From assembly GCA_964472095.1 (NCBI GenBank), contig CAYYIV010000001.1:62001-126000 (forward strand): 64,000 bases of DNA. Reading direction: 5' to 3'. Made by a program: the position numbers and the translations under genes. The DNA is from Pelagibius sp964472095 (lineage in GTDB: Bacteria; Pseudomonadota; Alphaproteobacteria; Kiloniellales; Kiloniellaceae). Positions 9,678 through 17,757 of this stretch are shown piece after piece; the first letter of the stretch is position 1, and each line of letters opens with the position of its first letter. Below the pieces are notes generated by a model, which searched no databases, was not told the origin of the DNA, and saw nothing but the letters and a program-made list of their open reading frames with translations.

Positions 9678-10766
9678 TCAGCAGGAGGCCGGCGGCTCGG
9701 CCGTGCGTGTGAGCCTGGTTGGGGCGAGCAGGTCGATCACGGCCCGAGCCTCAGCCGCCCGTCGCTTCGGCTGGCCGATCAAGTTCGCGATCAACCACTC
9801 GATATCACCTTCGGCGCTGCTCGTACGGTGGCGGCGCTCCGGCGCCATCGGCCGCATCCCCTCCGCAGTCTGCCGGGCGATCGCGAAGCTGAACGCGTAG
9901 TTCGGCGTCATGCCCATCCTGAGATCCGAGACCCACAGTTCATCCTCCACCAGGTCGAGGCGGTAGAAGCCGCGGCTGAACGCCGCCAACCTGTCCAGAG
10001 AGTCCGAGGCACCGAGGCAGGCCAGCCGGTCGGTACCCCGCGCGTGGACGAAGGCGGTCGCCCCGTCGCGGCCGCGGAACAGCGGGATGTAGAGGTTAAT
10101 GTAGCGGTTGCCCTCGACGGCGATCACCTTCCACAGCAGCGTGTTGAAGGGCGTCGGTGTGGCGATCAGGCGGTCCGGCGCAATGCCGGCCTCCGCCAGC
10201 AGTGCCCGGGACCGGTCCTGCACCACCTGTTGCGCCACGAGGCTCCAGCCGAGATAGGCGGTCGAAACGATGAGGGCGGCGGCGAGCACCTTGCCGAAGC
10301 GCACCGACCACGCTCCCTGCGTGAGAGCCCAGACCACCGCCACGAGCAGCGGCAGCGTGTAAAGCGGATCGATGATGAAGATCGACCCCGCGCCGAAGGG
10401 GTCCGGCACGACCGGCCAGAAAATACGGGTGCCGTAGATGGTCAGCGCATCCAGCGCGGCATGCGTCACGAAGACGAGATAGACGGCGAGATAGGTCTGC
10501 AAGCGCCGGTCGCGCAGGCCCTCGAACAGCCTGACCATCGCCTCGCCGAACAGCGGCGTCACCAGCGCCTGCACAATGAAGGAATGGCTGGCACCCCGAT
10601 GCAGGGTGAAGGAATCGATTGGATCGTCGAAGGGAAACAGCACGTCGAGATCCGGCAGCGTCCCGAGCAGACCGCCGGCGATGGCGGCCTTGCGGGGCCC
10701 GATCCGGCGGCCGAGGACGGCCGCGCCAACACCGGCGCCGAGCGCGATCTGGGTCAGGGAATCCAT
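9678..10766 (-). CDS. Membrane-bound metal-dependent hydrolase, YdjM/DUF457 type
   Basis: A 362-residue inner-membrane protein. It starts MDSLTQIALGAGVG, the usual opening of this family, and carries the metal-ligand signatures TLPDLDV and HRGASHSF, followed by several hydrophobic helices and a C-terminal soluble domain of about 170 residues. Related short proteins (YdjM, YfhO-like) have been linked to membrane and DNA-damage responses, but no reaction is established. The start was set at ATG 10766 by homology to this opening; GTG 10784 and ATG 10781 in the same frame would add six or five residues. Confidence 0.8.
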   Translation of the reverse strand: MDSLTQIALGAGVGAAVLGRRIGPRKAAIAGGLLGTLPDLDVLFPFDDPIDSFTLHRGASHSFIVQALVTPLFGEAMVRLFEGLRDRRLQTYLAVYLVFVTHAALDALTIYGTRIFWPVVPDPFGAGSIFIIDPLYTLPLLVAVVWALTQGAWSVRFGKVLAAALIVSTAYLGWSLVAQQVVQDRSRALLAEAGIAPDRLIATPTPFNTLLWKVIAVEGNRYINLYIPLFRGRDGATAFVHARGTDRLACLGASDSLDRLAAFSRGFYRLDLVEDELWVSDLRMGMTPNYAFSFAIARQTAEGMRPMAPERRHRTSSAEGDIEWLIANLIGQPKRRAAEARAVIDLLAPTRLTRTAEPPASC

Positions 10767-10873
10767 AGAGGCTCTGTGCATCACCGGGTTGACGAAGGAC
10801 GGCGACGGCGACTTGCCGCCGCCGCAACAAGCCGGATCGGTCTGCGCCCGCGCCGGCGCCGCACCGGCGGACT

Positions 10874-10907
10874 AAGGGGCCCGGCGCCTTCCGGTGCCGG
10901 GCCCCTT
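10874..10907 (-). terminator. Hairpin downstream of clpA
   Basis: A near-perfect inverted repeat, AAGGGGCCCGGCGCC with GGTGCCGGGCCCCTTT, lies just past the clpA stop. The T run is short on the minus strand, so it may be a weak or bidirectional terminator. Confidence 0.6.
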
Positions 10908-10930
10908 TGGATTTCAGCGAGCCGACGCGG

Positions 10931-13258
10931 CTACTCCGCCAGCGCGGTCTCGTCCTTCTTCTTGCCGCCCTTCCTGGGACCGCCCTTGCGCTTCGGTGGG
11001 ACGGTGCCCTCCGGGTAGGTGAAGACCGGCAGGCCGTCCTCGACGTCGACCCGCACCAAGCCGCCCTTGGCCAGCTTGCCGAACAGCAGCTCCTCGGCCA
11101 GCGGCTTCTTGATGTGCTCCTGGATGACGCGGGCCAGCGGCCGGGCGCCGAACTGCTTGTCGTAACCCTTGCCGGCGAGCCACTCGCGCGCCGCGTCGGT
11201 CAGCTCGATGGTGACCTGGCGGTCGGCCAGCTGCGCCTCCAGCTGCATGACGAACTTGTCGACCACCCGGGTGATCACCTCGGGCTGCAGGTGGGTGAAG
11301 CCGATGATCGCGTCCAGGCGATTGCGGAACTCCGGCGTGAACAGCTTGTTGATCGCCTCGGTGTCGTCACCAGTCCGTACATCGCGGGCGAAGCCGATGG
11401 CGGACTTGGCCATGTCGGCGGCGCCGGCGTTGGTGGTCATGATCAGGATCACGTTGCGGAAGTCGACCGTCTTGCCGTTGTGGTCGGTCATCTTGCCGTA
11501 GTCCATGACCTGCAGCAGGATGTTGAAGAGGTCAGGGTGCGCCTTCTCGATCTCGTCCAGCAGCAGCACGCAGTGCGGATGCTGGTCGACGGCATCGGTG
11601 AGCAGACCACCCTGGTCGAAACCGACGTAGCCCGGTGGCGCACCGATGAGGCGCGAGATCGAGTGCCGCTCCATGTACTCCGACATATCGAAGCGGGTCA
11701 GCTCGATGCCCAGGGAATGGGCGAGCTGGCGCGCCACCTCGGTCTTGCCAACGCCGGTCGGGCCGGAGAAAAGGTAGCAGCCGATCGGCTTTTCCGGCTC
11801 GCGCAGGCCGGCGCGGGCCAACTTGATGGCGGCCGAAAGCGCGAGGATCGCCTGGTCCTGGCCGAACACCATGGTCTTGAGGTCGCGGTCCAGGTTCATC
11901 AGCGCGGCGCGGTCGTCCTTGGAAACGCTCTTCGGAGGGATGCGCGCGATCTTGGCCACCACCGCCTCGACGTCCTTCACCGTGATGGTCTTCTTGCGCT
12001 TGGACTCCGGCAGCAGGCGCTGTGAGGCACCGACCTCGTCGATCACGTCGATCGCCTTGTCGGGCAGCTTGCGGTCGCCGATGTAGCGCGCCGAGAGCTC
12101 CACCGCCGTGCGGATCGCCTCGTTGGTGAAGCGCACGTTATGGTGTTCCTCGTAGTAGGGCTTCAGGCCGCGCAGGATCTTCACCGTATCCTCGATGGAG
12201 GGCTCGAGGATGTCGATCTTCTGGAAGCGCCGCACCAGGGCGCGATCCTTTTCGAAGTAGCTGCGGTACTCCTTGTAGGTGGTCGAGCCGATGCAGCGCA
12301 GCAGGCCGCTCTGCAGGGCCGGCTTCAGCAGGTTGGAGGCATCCATGGCACCGCCCGAGGTGGCACCGGCGCCAATCACCGTGTGGATCTCGTCAATGAA
12401 AAGGATAGCGTTGTCCTGGGCCTCGATCTCCGAGACCACGGCCTTCAGGCGCTCTTCGAAATCGCCGCGATAGCGGGTGCCGGCCAGGAGCGCGCCCATG
12501 TCGAGGGCGAAGATGGTGGCGCCCTGCAGCACCTCCGGCACGTCGCTGTCGACGATGCGCCGGGCCAGGCCCTCGGCGATGGCGGTCTTGCCGACGCCGG
12601 GATCGCCGACGTAGAGCGGATTGTTCTTGGTGCGCCGGCAGAGCACCTGGATGGTGCGCTCGATCTCCGCGGCGCGGCCGATCAGCGGGTCGATGCGGCC
12701 GTCGCGCGCCTTGCGGTTGAGGTCGACGCAGTAGGCGTCCAGCGCCTCGCGGCCCTTGCGCACCACCTTCTCCGCCTCGGCGTCGTCGTCGGCGCCCTCG
12801 ACGGTGCGGGCCTCCTCGTGGCCCTTGGCCTTGGCGATGCCGTGGCTGATGTAGTTCACCGCGTCGAGCCGGCTCATCTCCTGCTCCTGCAGGTAGTAGA
12901 CGGCGTGGCTCTCGCGCTCCGAGAACATGGCGACCAGGACGTTCGCGCCGGTCACCTCCTCGCGGCCGGAAGACTGCACGTGGATGGCGGCGCGCTGCAG
13001 CACCCGCTGGAACCCGGCGGTCGGCTTGGCGTCGCCGAGCTGCGAGGTGATCAGGCTGGAGAGCTCGTTGTCGATGTAGTCGAGGATGTCTGCTCTCAGG
13101 CGCTCCAGGTCCACGCTGCAGGCCCTGAGGACCGCGATGGCGTCCGGATCGTCGATCAACGCCAGGAGCAGATGTTCGAGCGTCGCGTACTCGTGGCGCC
13201 GTTCGTTGGCACCGGCAAGGGCGCGATGAAGCGTCTGCTCTAAATTGGCCGATAGCAT
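10931..13258 (-). CDS. clpA: ATP-dependent Clp protease ATP-binding subunit ClpA
   Basis: A 775-residue AAA+ unfoldase that feeds substrates, including N-degron proteins delivered by ClpS, to ClpP. It has an N-terminal Clp_N repeat domain (MLSANLEQTLHRAL onward), NBD1 with Walker A GDPGVGKT, NBD2 with GPTGVGKT and the ClpP-docking tripeptide in KSAIGF. The C-terminus has a Lys/Gly-rich extension. Start ATG 13258 has AAGGAA upstream and lies 7 bases after the clpS stop, so the two genes are cotranscribed. An in-frame upstream ATG at 13321 would overlap clpS and is unlikely. clpP is not in the window. Confidence 0.96.
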   Translation of the reverse strand: MLSANLEQTLHRALAGANERRHEYATLEHLLLALIDDPDAIAVLRACSVDLERLRADILDYIDNELSSLITSQLGDAKPTAGFQRVLQRAAIHVQSSGREEVTGANVLVAMFSERESHAVYYLQEQEMSRLDAVNYISHGIAKAKGHEEARTVEGADDDAEAEKVVRKGREALDAYCVDLNRKARDGRIDPLIGRAAEIERTIQVLCRRTKNNPLYVGDPGVGKTAIAEGLARRIVDSDVPEVLQGATIFALDMGALLAGTRYRGDFEERLKAVVSEIEAQDNAILFIDEIHTVIGAGATSGGAMDASNLLKPALQSGLLRCIGSTTYKEYRSYFEKDRALVRRFQKIDILEPSIEDTVKILRGLKPYYEEHHNVRFTNEAIRTAVELSARYIGDRKLPDKAIDVIDEVGASQRLLPESKRKKTITVKDVEAVVAKIARIPPKSVSKDDRAALMNLDRDLKTMVFGQDQAILALSAAIKLARAGLREPEKPIGCYLFSGPTGVGKTEVARQLAHSLGIELTRFDMSEYMERHSISRLIGAPPGYVGFDQGGLLTDAVDQHPHCVLLLDEIEKAHPDLFNILLQVMDYGKMTDHNGKTVDFRNVILIMTTNAGAADMAKSAIGFARDVRTGDDTEAINKLFTPEFRNRLDAIIGFTHLQPEVITRVVDKFVMQLEAQLADRQVTIELTDAAREWLAGKGYDKQFGARPLARVIQEHIKKPLAEELLFGKLAKGGLVRVDVEDGLPVFTYPEGTVPPKRKGGPRKGGKKKDETALAE

Positions 13259-13265
13259 CCGAGCT

Positions 13266-13592
13266 CTATTCCTTTTCCAGAGTGCACTGAAGAGGGTGCT
13301 GGTGCTGACGCGCATAGTCAATGACCTGCGTCACCTTTGTCTCGGCAACCTCATAGGTGAACACGCCGCACACGCCGACGCCCCGCTGATGGACGTGCAG
13401 CATGATGCGGGTCGCTTCCTCGCGGTTCTTGCTGAAGAACTGCTCAAGCACATGCACAACGAACTCCATCGGTGTGTAGTCGTCGTTCAGCATCAGAACC
13501 TTGTACATCGACGGCTTTTTGGTCTTCGGCTTGCTCTTGACGATAATGCCCGTCGAGGTGCCGCCGCCGCCGATCCTCTTGTCTTCACTCAT
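13266..13592 (-). CDS. clpS: ATP-dependent Clp protease adaptor ClpS
   Basis: A 108-residue adaptor that binds N-terminal Leu/Phe/Tyr/Trp residues and hands the protein to ClpA. The signature YKVLMLNDDYTPMEFVV and the HQRGVGVCGVFTYEVAETK region are intact, including the Asn-Asp-Asp pocket residues. The N-terminal 25 residues are Gly/Lys-rich and probably disordered, as in other ClpS proteins, where this tail helps engage ClpA. It is the first gene of the clpS-clpA operon. Confidence 0.96.
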   Translation of the reverse strand: MSEDKRIGGGGTSTGIIVKSKPKTKKPSMYKVLMLNDDYTPMEFVVHVLEQFFSKNREEATRIMLHVHQRGVGVCGVFTYEVAETKVTQVIDYARQHQHPLQCTLEKE

Positions 13593-13908
13593 CGTTCTGC
13601 GTCAGATCCGAGACTTCACTAGCATTGCACTCAATCATATTGGATGGATTAACGACGGGAAAAGGCCCGGCGGTCCCTGCCGCCGAAATTCGCCCCGGCG
13701 CAGATCGGTCGACCTCCGAATCGGCGACGCAGCCCCACCGCCCAACAATATCAATACTATGCCATGACCTAGGGCCGGGCCGAAACGGTCAGATGGCTAT
13801 AGGTATCTCGTCCTACATAACCATCCGCCTGAGTTGCCTGTCGACAAACAAAAAAGGGCCCGGCGCGCCGACGCCGGGCCCTCGATCATCGTTGTGAGGT
13901 GCGCGACG
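13593..13908. promoter_or_regulatory. Intergenic region upstream of clpS
   Basis: This gap of 316 bases must hold the clpS promoter (leftward) and, at its right end, the phasin terminator. It is noticeably AT-richer around 13615-13650 and 13795-13855. I could not assign a definite -35/-10 pair, and small frames here match nothing I recognise. Confidence 0.35.
13847..13881 (-). terminator. Intrinsic terminator of the phasin gene
   Basis: GGGCCCGGCG (13856-13865) pairs with CGCCGGGCCC (13872-13881). Read on the minus strand, the stem is followed by TTTTTTGTTTG, a strong U tract directly after the phasin stop. Confidence 0.9.
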
Positions 13909-14496
13909 TCAGGCAGCGATCGGCTTCAAGAGCTTCTCGACGGTGGTGTTCATGCTCAGTTGGATCGGCTCGATGGTGTCGCTCGCGAGCGCCATGCTCA
14001 ACTCCGTCAGCTTGGCGCTGTCCGCCACCAGGCTGTCGAAACGGCTGCGCGAGAACTCGGTCTGCAGGTCGATCAGCTCGCGCACTGACGTGGCGCCGAA
14101 CACCGCTTTGGTGGTAGCCACGTTGGCCTCCACTGCGCTCTGCGCCATGCTCATCAGTTCCTTGCCCATCGATTCGACGCCCTTGGCGAAGAGATTGGAG
14201 GACAGCACATAGGCGTCGACGCTTTCCTTGCCGAGGGAAGCGACCTCGTCATAGCGCTGGAAGATGGTCTCGGAAGCCTTTTCGACCTGCTCCTGGGCGA
14301 GGGCGATGGTTTGCTCGTAACCCTTGGTGGCAGCCTGCGTGCCGGCCTTCATCACGGTCTCGATGGATTCCTGATTGGCAGTCATGGCGGCCGCGACGGG
14401 CTCTATCGACACCGCGCTTCCGCTGGCGGGTGACGCCTTCTTGGCAGCAGTCGTCTTGCTGGCCGGCTTCTTGGTGGAGGACTTTTGATTGGGCAT
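13909..14496 (-). CDS. Phasin family protein
   Basis: A 195-residue protein of the phasin family, which coats polyhydroxyalkanoate granules and controls their number and size. An Ala/Lys/Ser-rich N-terminal tail of about 45 residues (KKPASKTTAAKKAS) precedes a helical core with heptad-like Ala/Glu/Lys spacing, and QTEFSRSRFDSLVADSAKL is a typical phasin_2 block. Start ATG 14496 has GGGAG eight bases upstream; an in-frame codon at 14505 would add MFL. It is a monocistronic unit with its own terminator, and two PhaR-like boxes lie in its upstream region. No PHA synthase gene is nearby. Confidence 0.9.
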   Translation of the reverse strand: MPNQKSSTKKPASKTTAAKKASPASGSAVSIEPVAAAMTANQESIETVMKAGTQAATKGYEQTIALAQEQVEKASETIFQRYDEVASLGKESVDAYVLSSNLFAKGVESMGKELMSMAQSAVEANVATTKAVFGATSVRELIDLQTEFSRSRFDSLVADSAKLTELSMALASDTIEPIQLSMNTTVEKLLKPIAA

Positions 14497-14636
14497 TAGG
14501 AACACTCCCGGACTGGGGTTTCACAAAGGAAGATTGCAACTGGCCTTGCGCGCCTGCTCCTGGGCGGCGGGCGCCGTGGGCGGCCGCATCCTGCCTGGCA
14601 GCGCTCAAGGGCGCGAAGCAGGCAATCAAGCCTTAT

Positions 14637-14651
14637 GCTGCACTGCAACAT
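14637..14651. promoter_or_regulatory. PhaR-like box 1 upstream of phasin
   Basis: The motif GCTGCACTGCAACAT contains the palindrome TGCACTGCA. A near copy occurs at 14696-14710. TGC-rich boxes of this kind bind the PHA-responsive repressor PhaR in other alphaproteobacteria; the assignment here is by motif only. Confidence 0.5.
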
Positions 14652-14695
14652 GACTAGAGATGTATTCACTCTTCCGGGTAAGTCAAGGCATTTTT

Positions 14696-14710
14696 TGTGC
14701 GCTGCAACAT
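14696..14710. promoter_or_regulatory. PhaR-like box 2 upstream of phasin
   Basis: The motif TGTGCGCTGCAACAT shares the 12-base core GCnCTGCAACAT with box 1, about 60 bases away in the same orientation. The two sites bracket an AT-rich stretch that probably carries the phasin promoter, in the 366-base divergent gap 14497-14862 between the phasin and Anbu genes. Confidence 0.5.
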
Positions 14711-14862
14711 AGCCGATCTCGGGCCGGCGACCAAGGCGGTGCGCCGCCCCGTTTCCGGCATCATCCCGCGCCGCCGCGAATGGTTGCTTGATGGCAAAAA
14801 AGGCCTCTGTCACTATCCCCGGGCGCAGCTAGCCCGCGCCCGCGATTCGCGATGGATGCCGT

Positions 14863-15636
14863 ATGACCTATTGCCTGGGGATTAAAGTAGCCGACGGCCT
14901 CGTCTGTCTCGCCGACGGCCGCATCACCAGCGGCAATCAGGTCACCAACGCCCAAAAACTCTCCATGCACGGCAGCGGCGCTGCCCAGTTTGCCATCATG
15001 ACCTCCGGCCTGCGCTCCCTGCGTGACAAAACGCTCGCCTACCTCGAGCGCGACATGCGCAAGAACCACGCATCCGGCTTTACCACTATGCTGGACGCGG
15101 TGACCGCCTACTGCCACTGCCTGCGGGCGGTCGCCAAGGAGGACCGCGAGCAGATCGAGGAGTCCGACCTCTCCTTCAACCTCCACACCCTGATGGCCGG
15201 CTCGCAGCCGGGCGACGACGGCCCGAGCATTTTCCTGGTTTATCCGGAGGGCAACTGGATCGAAGTCGACCGCCGCACGCCCTACCTGTCGATCGGTGCC
15301 ACCGCGTATGGCAAACCGATCCTCGATCGCGCCCTGACCTACGACACCTCGATCACCACGGCTCTGAAGCTGGCCTACCTGTCCTTCGATTCCTCGCGGT
15401 TTTCCTCGGCCGACGTCGGTTTCCCCATCGACCTGGCAACCTACAGCCGCAGCGAGAGGCGCTGGCGCAGGGCGCACTACGACTATGACGACCTGCGCGA
15501 GCAGCGCATCTGGTGGAACGAGCACATCAAGAAGCTCGCCATCGAGATGCCCGACGGACCCTGGGCCAGCGAACTGAGGCCCGGCAGCAATACCGCGCAC
15601 CTCACGGTTGTCTCCGAGGACAAGGGCAAGAGCTGA
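14863..15636 (+). CDS. Anbu-type proteasome homologue (Ntn hydrolase peptidase)
   Basis: A 257-residue protein of the bacterial proteasome-like family (COG3484, Anbu/BPH group). The start MTYCLGIKVADGLVCLADGR exposes Thr as the N-terminal nucleophile after Met removal, followed by the proteasome-like Asp and Arg (ADGR) and a Lys in NAQKL near the position of the classical catalytic Lys33. The later TLMAGSQPGDDGPSIFLVYPEG block is typical of the family. Such proteins assemble into rings or lock-washer spirals; substrates are unknown. Anbu genes usually travel with ATP-grasp, alpha-E and transglutaminase-like genes; none is present here. Its Shine-Dalgarno is weak. Confidence 0.85.
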   Translation: MTYCLGIKVADGLVCLADGRITSGNQVTNAQKLSMHGSGAAQFAIMTSGLRSLRDKTLAYLERDMRKNHASGFTTMLDAVTAYCHCLRAVAKEDREQIEESDLSFNLHTLMAGSQPGDDGPSIFLVYPEGNWIEVDRRTPYLSIGATAYGKPILDRALTYDTSITTALKLAYLSFDSSRFSSADVGFPIDLATYSRSERRWRRAHYDYDDLREQRIWWNEHIKKLAIEMPDGPWASELRPGSNTAHLTVVSEDKGKS

Positions 15637-15702
15637 GGCCTTGCGGCCTCCGCTTTCCCTCGCGCGGCGCTGATTGCTGTTGGCGAACACCCACTGAAGC
15701 GG

Positions 15703-15734
15703 GATACTCGGTCTGTTGGCGTCGTCGGAGTATC
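15703..15734. repeat. Inverted repeat before the binding-protein-like gene
   Basis: GATACTC (15703-15709) and GAGTATC (15728-15734) form a 7-base inverted repeat ending five bases before ATG 15739. It could be an operator or an mRNA hairpin covering the ribosome-binding region; there is no other evidence. Confidence 0.3.
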
Positions 15735-15738
15735 GGCC

Positions 15739-16710
15739 ATGGCCGTTTCTCGTGCGGATTTCTGTAGCCGGCTCGCCTGTCGCATAGCTCGTGAAAAGCT
15801 GACCAAGCGCGCCCGCAGTCATCGAATTCACAAAGCGTTTCGCCTTGTCATTTCGCTTTTCTCCGCGGTGCTTGCCGCATCCTTCGCATCACCGGCTGCC
15901 TCGGAGCCCATCGAGATAGGCATTGGCGTCTCGGATAATCTCGGTGCGAGCATCGTCGAGATCATGGACGAGTATCCGAACGTCTGCGCCGAAGACGAGT
16001 TCTTTTCGGACCAATGGCTTCGCACGGCACTGGAATTCATCTTCGCCTGTCGCGCCATCCGCCTGGGTGGACTCGACGCGACCTACACCATTCTCAGCTA
16101 CCCGAACTCCGCCCGTACCAGGGCGGAGCTCCTGAAGGGGGCCTTCGCCATCATGGTCGATTTCCCATGGGGAGATTTCACAAGTCCCAAAGACCTCTAT
16201 CAAAGCGATGCGGTCTTGCGGATCGGCGACTTCGTGAAGGGCGTTTACACACGTCCCGACCATGCCGAACTCCTGCAGGTCAGGACGGCGGAGGAGCTCA
16301 GAAAGTTCAGGGCCGTTTCCAGTGAATCCTGGGTCTACGACTGGGCCGCGCTCCAGCGCCTGCAGATCGAGACATTCGCCGTCTCCCAGTACGCCTTAAT
16401 GGGAAGAATGGTCGAAGGGCGCAGAGTGGACTTTCTCGTTGGCGAGTTTCCCGGCGTCAGTGACCTGTCGCAGTACATCAACGGCTTCCGATTCATACCC
16501 GTTCCGGGTATCAAAATTGCCCTGCCAGGGACCCGGCATGTCGCCGTTTCGAAACGGGTGCCGCATGCCAAGGAAATCTTCGACGCGTTGCAGATCGGCT
16601 TGAAGATCCTGCACGACCGGGGACTTATCCGGAAGGGATACAGGACCGTCGGATTCTTCAATCCGCTGGTCGAGGACTGGAAAATCCTCTGCTGCGAGAC
16701 GGCAGACTAG
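15739..16710 (+). CDS. Periplasmic solute-binding-protein-like protein of unknown ligand
   Basis: A 323-residue exported protein. A basic N-terminal stretch of about 35 residues is followed by a hydrophobic signal core (LVISLFSAVLAASFA) and a likely cleavage after PAASEP. The rest has the strand/helix rhythm of family-3-type periplasmic binding proteins (IEIGIGVSDN, then VAVSKRVPHAKEIFDALQIGLK near the C-terminus), but identity is too low for a ligand call. There are no permease or ATPase genes next to it, so it may be a sensor partner or an orphan. The unusually long n-region suggests the true start may be internal, though no better ATG exists. Confidence 0.55.
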   Translation: MAVSRADFCSRLACRIAREKLTKRARSHRIHKAFRLVISLFSAVLAASFASPAASEPIEIGIGVSDNLGASIVEIMDEYPNVCAEDEFFSDQWLRTALEFIFACRAIRLGGLDATYTILSYPNSARTRAELLKGAFAIMVDFPWGDFTSPKDLYQSDAVLRIGDFVKGVYTRPDHAELLQVRTAEELRKFRAVSSESWVYDWAALQRLQIETFAVSQYALMGRMVEGRRVDFLVGEFPGVSDLSQYINGFRFIPVPGIKIALPGTRHVAVSKRVPHAKEIFDALQIGLKILHDRGLIRKGYRTVGFFNPLVEDWKILCCETAD

Positions 16711-16740
16711 TCACTGCGGTGCCTCCACGTCCCCGTCTTG

Positions 16741-17466
16741 TCAGAAAGCCAGCCGCTCCGTCAGGCCGTTCTCGCCAACCTTCACGTTGAAATAGTTCCC
16801 GTGCAAATCGTCGCTGTCGCGGCGGCGCGGCACGTTGGCGCGGGCCGAAGCGCCGAGCGGCACCGCCACCGGCTCGCGCACCGCGATGCCGGTCTCGTCG
16901 AGGGCGAAGAGCCGGGTGTCGAAGGTGATCGCCTCATAGCGCTCGGAGGGAAAGCGCCAGGCGTTGAAGTGAAAGACGCCGTCGCGGCAGAGGTTGGAGA
17001 TCCAGTAGGTCTCCTTGGAAAAGAGCTGCAGCCCCCGGGGCGCCGGCGCCAAGGCCCCGCTTGCCGCGAGGGCGGAGTCGAGGGTCGCCAGGCCGGCGGC
17101 GTCCAGCCTGGTTTCGCTCTTGGTCCAGCGCGTGAAGGCCAGGGGATCTGAAAAAGTCATCTGGTTCACTACCAGGCCGCTCGGACCCAGCACGCGCGCC
17201 GTCAGGTGCGCCCCTGCGGCTCCGTCGCCGACCAGCTCGTAGCTGCGCAGTTGCTCGTCGTAGTCGGCATTGTAGATCAGACGATAGCGCAGTGGCGCCC
17301 CTTCGCCGCAGGCGGCGCGGATGTCGTCGCCGTTCAGGTAGCTGAGCCAGGTCGCCTTGAGGGTCGTCGGGTTGTCGATATCGCCACGGTAGGCGCAAGC
17401 GGCGAGCAGGCCACAGGCCAGCAGCGCCGCCATGCGGATACCGCAACGGAAAGTTCCATCTGTCAC
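16741..17466 (-). CDS. Predicted outer- or inner-membrane lipoprotein of unknown function
   Basis: A 241-residue protein with a lipoprotein signal: MAALLACGLLAAC gives a lipobox with the Cys as the modified residue. The mature protein contains 'LSYLNGDDIRAACGEGAPLRYRLIY'-like polar sequence (split here) and ends GNYFNVKVGENGLTERLAF. I do not recognise a named family. GTG 17466 has GAGGAG ten bases upstream; ATG 17433, right at the hydrophobic core, is the alternative. A much longer frame upstream looks noncoding. It is convergent with the binding-protein-like gene. Confidence 0.65.
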   Translation of the reverse strand: MTDGTFRCGIRMAALLACGLLAACAYRGDIDNPTTLKATWLSYLNGDDIRAACGEGAPLRYRLIYNADYDEQLRSYELVGDGAAGAHLTARVLGPSGLVVNQMTFSDPLAFTRWTKSETRLDAAGLATLDSALAASGALAPAPRGLQLFSKETYWISNLCRDGVFHFNAWRFPSERYEAITFDTRLFALDETGIAVREPVAVPLGASARANVPRRRDSDDLHGNYFNVKVGENGLTERLAF

Positions 17467-17757
17467 CGGAATCCTGCTCCTCGGTTTAAGTGGCGCGCGC
17501 CGTCTTTGCGCAATTGGGGAGGCCGTGGTGCATCGGACCGGCACGACCCGGTACCCGTGAATCTGGTGCGGCAAGGCGCTGAAATGAAGGCATTTTAACG
17601 GCATTGTAATAGGTGCGGCATTAGACTGGACAGGGAATCAGGTGATGCTCTAGAATCGATAAGCTTTTCGGGGTATTACCGAATATAGTTAATGTGACTT
17701 CGGCGCCACCGCCCGCGCCATGTCACAATCAAACCTTCGACTGCAAAGCGAGTACCG

